From an uncultured Erysipelotrichaceae bacterium (GTDB taxonomy: Bacteria > Bacillota_I > Bacilli_A > RF39 > UBA660): 8,203 nucleotides of DNA. Below the pieces are notes generated by a model. That model ran no database searches, had not been told where the DNA came from, and was given only the letters and a program-made list of their open reading frames with translations. The translations under genes were made by a program, and so were the position numbers. Below are positions 5,519-8,203 of the stretch, piece by piece. The stretch covers positions 1 through 8,203 of the forward strand of contig CATOOY010000049.1 in the NCBI GenBank assembly GCA_951801995.1. The letters run 5' to 3'. How positions within the stretch are numbered: position 1 is the first letter of the stretch; the number at the start of each line of letters is the position of its first letter.

Positions 5519-6066
5519 GATACGTATTTTCCGTCTTTTGTTGAAACTAGTATTTTTTCTCCTTGTTCTATGAAAAGAGGTACTCTTACTAATAATCCTG
5601 TTTCTGCTGTTGCATCTTTTAAGGCATTGTTTGTTGTATTTCCTTTTACAGCAGGTTCTGTTTCTGTAATTGTTAACTCTACTTTATCTTGTAAACCAAG
5701 TCCTAAAAGTTCTCCTTCGTAAGTAATTACTTCTACTGTATTGTTTTCAATTAAATAGTATTTATCATTTCCTATTTGATCTTCTTTCAATTCTAACTGC
5801 TCATAGGTATTCATATCCATAAAATAATAGGTATCTCCTGTATTATATAGATATTGTACACTATTTCTTGTTATATTTGCTTTTTCTAGTTTCACATTTG
5901 TATTAAATGTTTTTTCTACGGTTCCACCTGTACGTAGATTTTTTAATTTCGCTTTCATAAAAGCAGAACCTTTTCCTGGTTTTACATGTAAGAAGTCTAC
6001 TACTTGATAAATATTTCCTTCATAAAGAAAGGTAACGCCATTTTTAATATCATTGATATTGAACAC
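5509..6066 (-). CDS. efp: Elongation factor P, Bacillus type
   Basis: EF-P binds the ribosome near the E site and rescues stalling at polyproline stretches. The protein has 185 residues, the normal length, with the three-domain layout: N-terminal KOW-like domain (MFNINDIKNGVTF), the OB domain with VELTITETEPAVKGNTT, and the C-terminal VRVPLFIEQGEKILVSTKDG. The conserved loop reads VKPGKGSAF with Lys32 at the tip, the same residue that Bacillus subtilis modifies with 5-aminopentanol. There is no Arg as in rhamnosylated EF-P. The start is GTG (6066-6064), supported by GGAGGG six bases upstream. It lies 33 bases after rpmG, with no separate promoter seen, so the two are probably co-transcribed. 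Likely modification genes follow directly downstream after a terminator. Confidence 0.97.
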   Translation of the reverse strand: MFNINDIKNGVTFLYEGNIYQVVDFLHVKPGKGSAFMKAKLKNLRTGGTVEKTFNTNVKLEKANITRNSVQYLYNTGDTYYFMDMNTYEQLELKEDQIGNDKYYLIENNTVEVITYEGELLGLGLQDKVELTITETEPAVKGNTTNNALKDATAETGLLVRVPLFIEQGEKILVSTKDGKYVSRA

Positions 6067-6099
6067 TTTCTTCCCTCCTTCCTTTTTTCTCTACCGATT

Positions 6100-6267
6100 T
6101 TATTTTTCTTCTTTATGTTCAGTTCTTTTTCTACAAAATTTACAATATTTATTTAAACTTAAACGTTCTGGTGTATTTCTTTTGCTTTTTTCTTCACGAT
6201 AATTTTTTTGTTTACATTCTGAACAAACTAAGGTTACATTTCCTCTTATGTCTTTTCCTTTTGCCAT
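6100..6267 (-). CDS. rpmG: Large-subunit ribosomal protein L33 (bL33), zinc-binding form
   Basis: A 55-residue basic protein. Its pattern of two Cys pairs, CSEC (15-18) and CKFC (42-45), identifies the zinc-ribbon form of L33. NYREEKSKRNTPERLSLNKYC is the typical core and is split here as NYREEKSKR and LSLNKYCKFC. It is a component of the 50S subunit. The gene is short and easily missed. AGGAGG (cctcc at 6277-6281 on the plus strand) lies nine bases before the ATG at 6267, and a consensus promoter lies immediately upstream. The order PBP-rpmG is a common arrangement in Bacilli. Because the protein is of the C+ type, zinc-free paralogues elsewhere in the genome are possible. Confidence 0.95.
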   Translation of the reverse strand: MAKGKDIRGNVTLVCSECKQKNYREEKSKRNTPERLSLNKYCKFCRKRTEHKEEK

Positions 6268-6298
6268 AAATATATTCCTCCTTCTTGTATTCCATAAT

Positions 6299-6326
6299 AT
6301 TATAACAAATTATTGGTAAATGTCAA
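6299..6326 (-). promoter_or_regulatory. Strong sigma-A promoter of rpmG-efp, inside the PBP 3' end
   Basis: The minus strand has a perfect -35 TTGACA (6326-6321), a 16-base spacer and a perfect -10 TATAAT (6304-6299) preceded by TGT, an extended -10. The -35 lies within the last codons of the penicillin-binding protein gene and the -10 just past its stop codon. Transcription would begin near 6292, about 25 bases before the rpmG start. Confidence 0.88.
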
Positions 6327-8203
6327 AGTACTTTTTTGTGATTTCATATGTAATTCTTTTGTTGACACCTGATGAATAGGTGCTTCCTGTTAATCTATGA
6401 CTAATATCTGGTGAAATGATGGTAAAAGTTACTTTAGGATCATCAAATGGTGCATATGCTACAAAGGTATTACTGATTGTTTCTGTATCTATTTTTCCAT
6501 CCCCATCTGTATCTATAAAACTTTCACTTGTACCTGTTTTTCCTGCTGCTTTATAATCTGGGTTAATATAACCTGTTCCAGTTCCATAGGTTGTTACAGC
6601 ACGAAGTCCTTCTTTTACTCTTTGCATATATTTTTCTTCCGTATTTACTTTATTCATTTCAGTAGGATTTATTTTATCTTTTAAATTTGTAAGTTTATTT
6701 TTTGTAGGTTCATATACTTCTTTTAATAAATGTGGTTTTAATCTTGTACCATTATTCGCTATGGTTGTAATATACTGTGATAATTGTATTGGAGTATATG
6801 TATCATACTGTCCTATAGAGAAGTCTAATAAAAGTCCTGGTTTTCTTTCTTTTCCTTTGAATCCTAAACTTTCTGTTGGTAAATCGATTCCTGTTTTCAC
6901 ACCTAGACCAAATTCAGCAAAGGTATTTCTATAAATATCAAAGGCATTTTCATTTAATCGTAATCCTGCTCCATATGTATAATTTCCTCCTCCTACACGC
7001 ATAGCTGATCTAAATTGATATGTATTAGAGGACATGGCTAATGCACTGATATCGTTTACTGTTCCTAGGTATCTCCAAGAACATTTTTGTGGGGCTCCTG
7101 CTAATTTAATACATGCATCATCACGATACTCTCCTATTTTTAAGGCCCCATTATTATAGGCTACTATGTGGGATGCTCCTTTTACAGCAGAACCTATTAC
7201 AACGGGTGATGTTAAAATACCTGGGGTATAATCTACTATTTTGTAACCATCGCCTTCTTTGATAGCTTGTTTTCCTGCCATAGCAAGTAATTCTCCTGTT
7301 TTGGCATCTGTTATAATCACAAAAGAACGATTATAATATTCTGTATTTGGTTCTTTTTTTGCTTCTATAATTTGTTGTGCAAGGATTTCTTCTATTTCTT
7401 TTTGAAGTTCTATATCAATTGTTAAGACTAAATCATTTCCTCTTTTCCCTTCTTCTAGTAGTTTATATGTACCATCATTTAGAACACGGTATTTATTTTT
7501 TTCCCCTTTTAAAAGGGATTCATATTGATATTCTAGATAACTAATTCCCACTCTATCGTTTAAGCTATACCCTTTTTTTAAATAATCCGCTTTTAGTTCT
7601 TTAGGGATACCGCTTTCTTGGGTAGATATACTTCCTAATATGGTTTTAAATACTTCCTGATATGGATATTCTCTTTCCCAGTCTAAGCGTGTTCCTACTC
7701 CTTTTAAGGAAGAAGCATTTTCGGATATGAGTGCATATTCTGCATCTGTTACATTTTCATTTTTTAGTATTTTTTCTTGGTAAGAGTATCCTTTATTCAT
7801 TAGATAAAATATATAGGCAGCTTTTTTGTCTTCTTCTGTTAATTTATCTAATTCTTCTTTGGTTATTCTGTCCATTTTATATTTTTCTATATCATCTAGG
7901 GTTATTTTTCTTTCTTCTAATTTTTGCCATTCTTTTTGGGTTATTTTCTTTTTTGCTAGTGTACTATTCTTTTTTATCCAAAATTCTTTTAAATTTACTT
8001 CGCTTAATTCATTATAATTTAGTTCTAACATTTTTGATAAAGTATAAGCTAAGTCCATTTCTTTTTGGGTTTTTATTCCTTGTGGTTTTTTATAATAAAT
8101 TACTTTTTGTGGTTTATTGGTTACTATAAGTTTATGATTTCTATCATAAATTCTTCCTCTAGGACTGCTTTCGCCATATATTGTTTTCTCTGTTAGGGAT
8201 ACT
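6310..8203 (-). CDS. Class B penicillin-binding protein (peptidoglycan transpeptidase), 5'-truncated by the window
   Basis: A membrane-anchored D,D-transpeptidase that cross-links peptidoglycan. 630 residues are visible and the frame stays open to the right edge, so the true start and membrane anchor lie outside; the ATG at 8058 is internal, because the preceding residues contain the conserved RGRIYDRN motif (visible residues 15-22) of the class B N-terminal domain. The transpeptidase domain carries SAVK (338-341, nucleophile Ser338), SSN (391-393) and KTGT (555-558), all intact. A pedestal/dimerisation region with VTDAEYALISENASSLKGV precedes it. Shortly after KTGT, an Asp/Gly-rich DTDGDGKIDTET stretch (564-575) resembles a calcium-binding loop. 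Two cysteines ten residues apart (364 and 374) lie in the extracellular domain and could pair. The gene fits the PBP2/PbpA-like elongation group, though the exact paralogue is uncertain. Confidence 0.95.
   Translation of the reverse strand, partial: VSLTEKTIYGESSPRGRIYDRNHKLIVTNKPQKVIYYKKPQGIKTQKEMDLAYTLSKMLELNYNELSEVNLKEFWIKKNSTLAKKKITQKEWQKLEERKITLDDIEKYKMDRITKEELDKLTEEDKKAAYIFYLMNKGYSYQEKILKNENVTDAEYALISENASSLKGVGTRLDWEREYPYQEVFKTILGSISTQESGIPKELKADYLKKGYSLNDRVGISYLEYQYESLLKGEKNKYRVLNDGTYKLLEEGKRGNDLVLTIDIELQKEIEEILAQQIIEAKKEPNTEYYNRSFVIITDAKTGELLAMAGKQAIKEGDGYKIVDYTPGILTSPVVIGSAVKGASHIVAYNNGALKIGEYRDDACIKLAGAPQKCSWRYLGTVNDISALAMSSNTYQFRSAMRVGGGNYTYGAGLRLNENAFDIYRNTFAEFGLGVKTGIDLPTESLGFKGKERKPGLLLDFSIGQYDTYTPIQLSQYITTIANNGTRLKPHLLKEVYEPTKNKLTNLKDKINPTEMNKVNTEEKYMQRVKEGLRAVTTYGTGTGYINPDYKAAGKTGTSESFIDTDGDGKIDTETISNTFVAYAPFDDPKVTFTIISPDISHRLTGSTYSSGVNKRITYEITKKYFDIYQ

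Noticed and set aside
7731..8129. Long plus-strand open frames, here and at 1456-1965 and 3590-3967
   Set aside because: They lie opposite clear genes, have Phe/Leu/Ser-rich composition typical of antisense frames, and lack ribosome binding sites.
1..8203. CRISPR arrays, insertion sequences, tRNA or rRNA genes
   Set aside because: No spaced direct repeats, transposase frames, terminal inverted repeats or tRNA-like cloverleaf sequences were seen.

Overview
The window comes from a low-GC, cell-walled Gram-positive bacterium of the Bacillota, most like a Bacilli or Erysipelotrichia lineage. The evidence is the AT-rich base composition, strong AGGAGG ribosome binding sites, sigma-A promoters with extended -10 elements, Bacillus-type EF-P and zinc-type L33, a class B penicillin-binding protein, and the order infC-rpmI-rplT behind a leader attenuator. 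TGG is used for tryptophan and nothing suggests a recoded UGA. All supported genes lie on the minus strand, so transcription runs from the right edge to the left edge.

Layout in transcription order: (1) 8203-6310, a class B penicillin-binding protein whose 5' end lies outside the window. (2) 6267-5509, rpmG (L33) and efp (EF-P), driven by a near-perfect promoter inside the 3' end of the PBP gene and closed by an intrinsic terminator whose loop holds the efp stop codon. (3) 5320-2382, a three-gene operon with its own promoter: a short-chain dehydrogenase, a YnbB-family PLP enzyme and an unrecognised 310-residue protein. (4) 2329-845, the infC-rpmI-rplT operon with a consensus promoter, a leader of about 140 nt with a terminator/antiterminator pair, an AUC start codon for IF3, and an L20 carrying an unusual C-terminal extension. 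(5) 843-41, a ZIP-family metal transporter with its own promoter, followed by the first codons of another possible gene at the left edge.

The main point of interest is blocks 2 and 3. In Bacillus subtilis, EF-P is modified on Lys32 with 5-aminopentanol, and the SDR YmfI and the PLP-fold protein YnbB are both required, although they are encoded away from efp. Here EF-P has the same PGKGSAF loop with Lys32, and a YmfI-like SDR and a YnbB homologue follow directly downstream with overlapping reading frames. This looks like a compact EF-P modification cluster. The third gene of the operon is therefore a guilt-by-association candidate for a new component. The whole window is translation-centred (L33, EF-P, its likely modifiers, IF3, L35, L20), flanked by a wall enzyme and a metal transporter.
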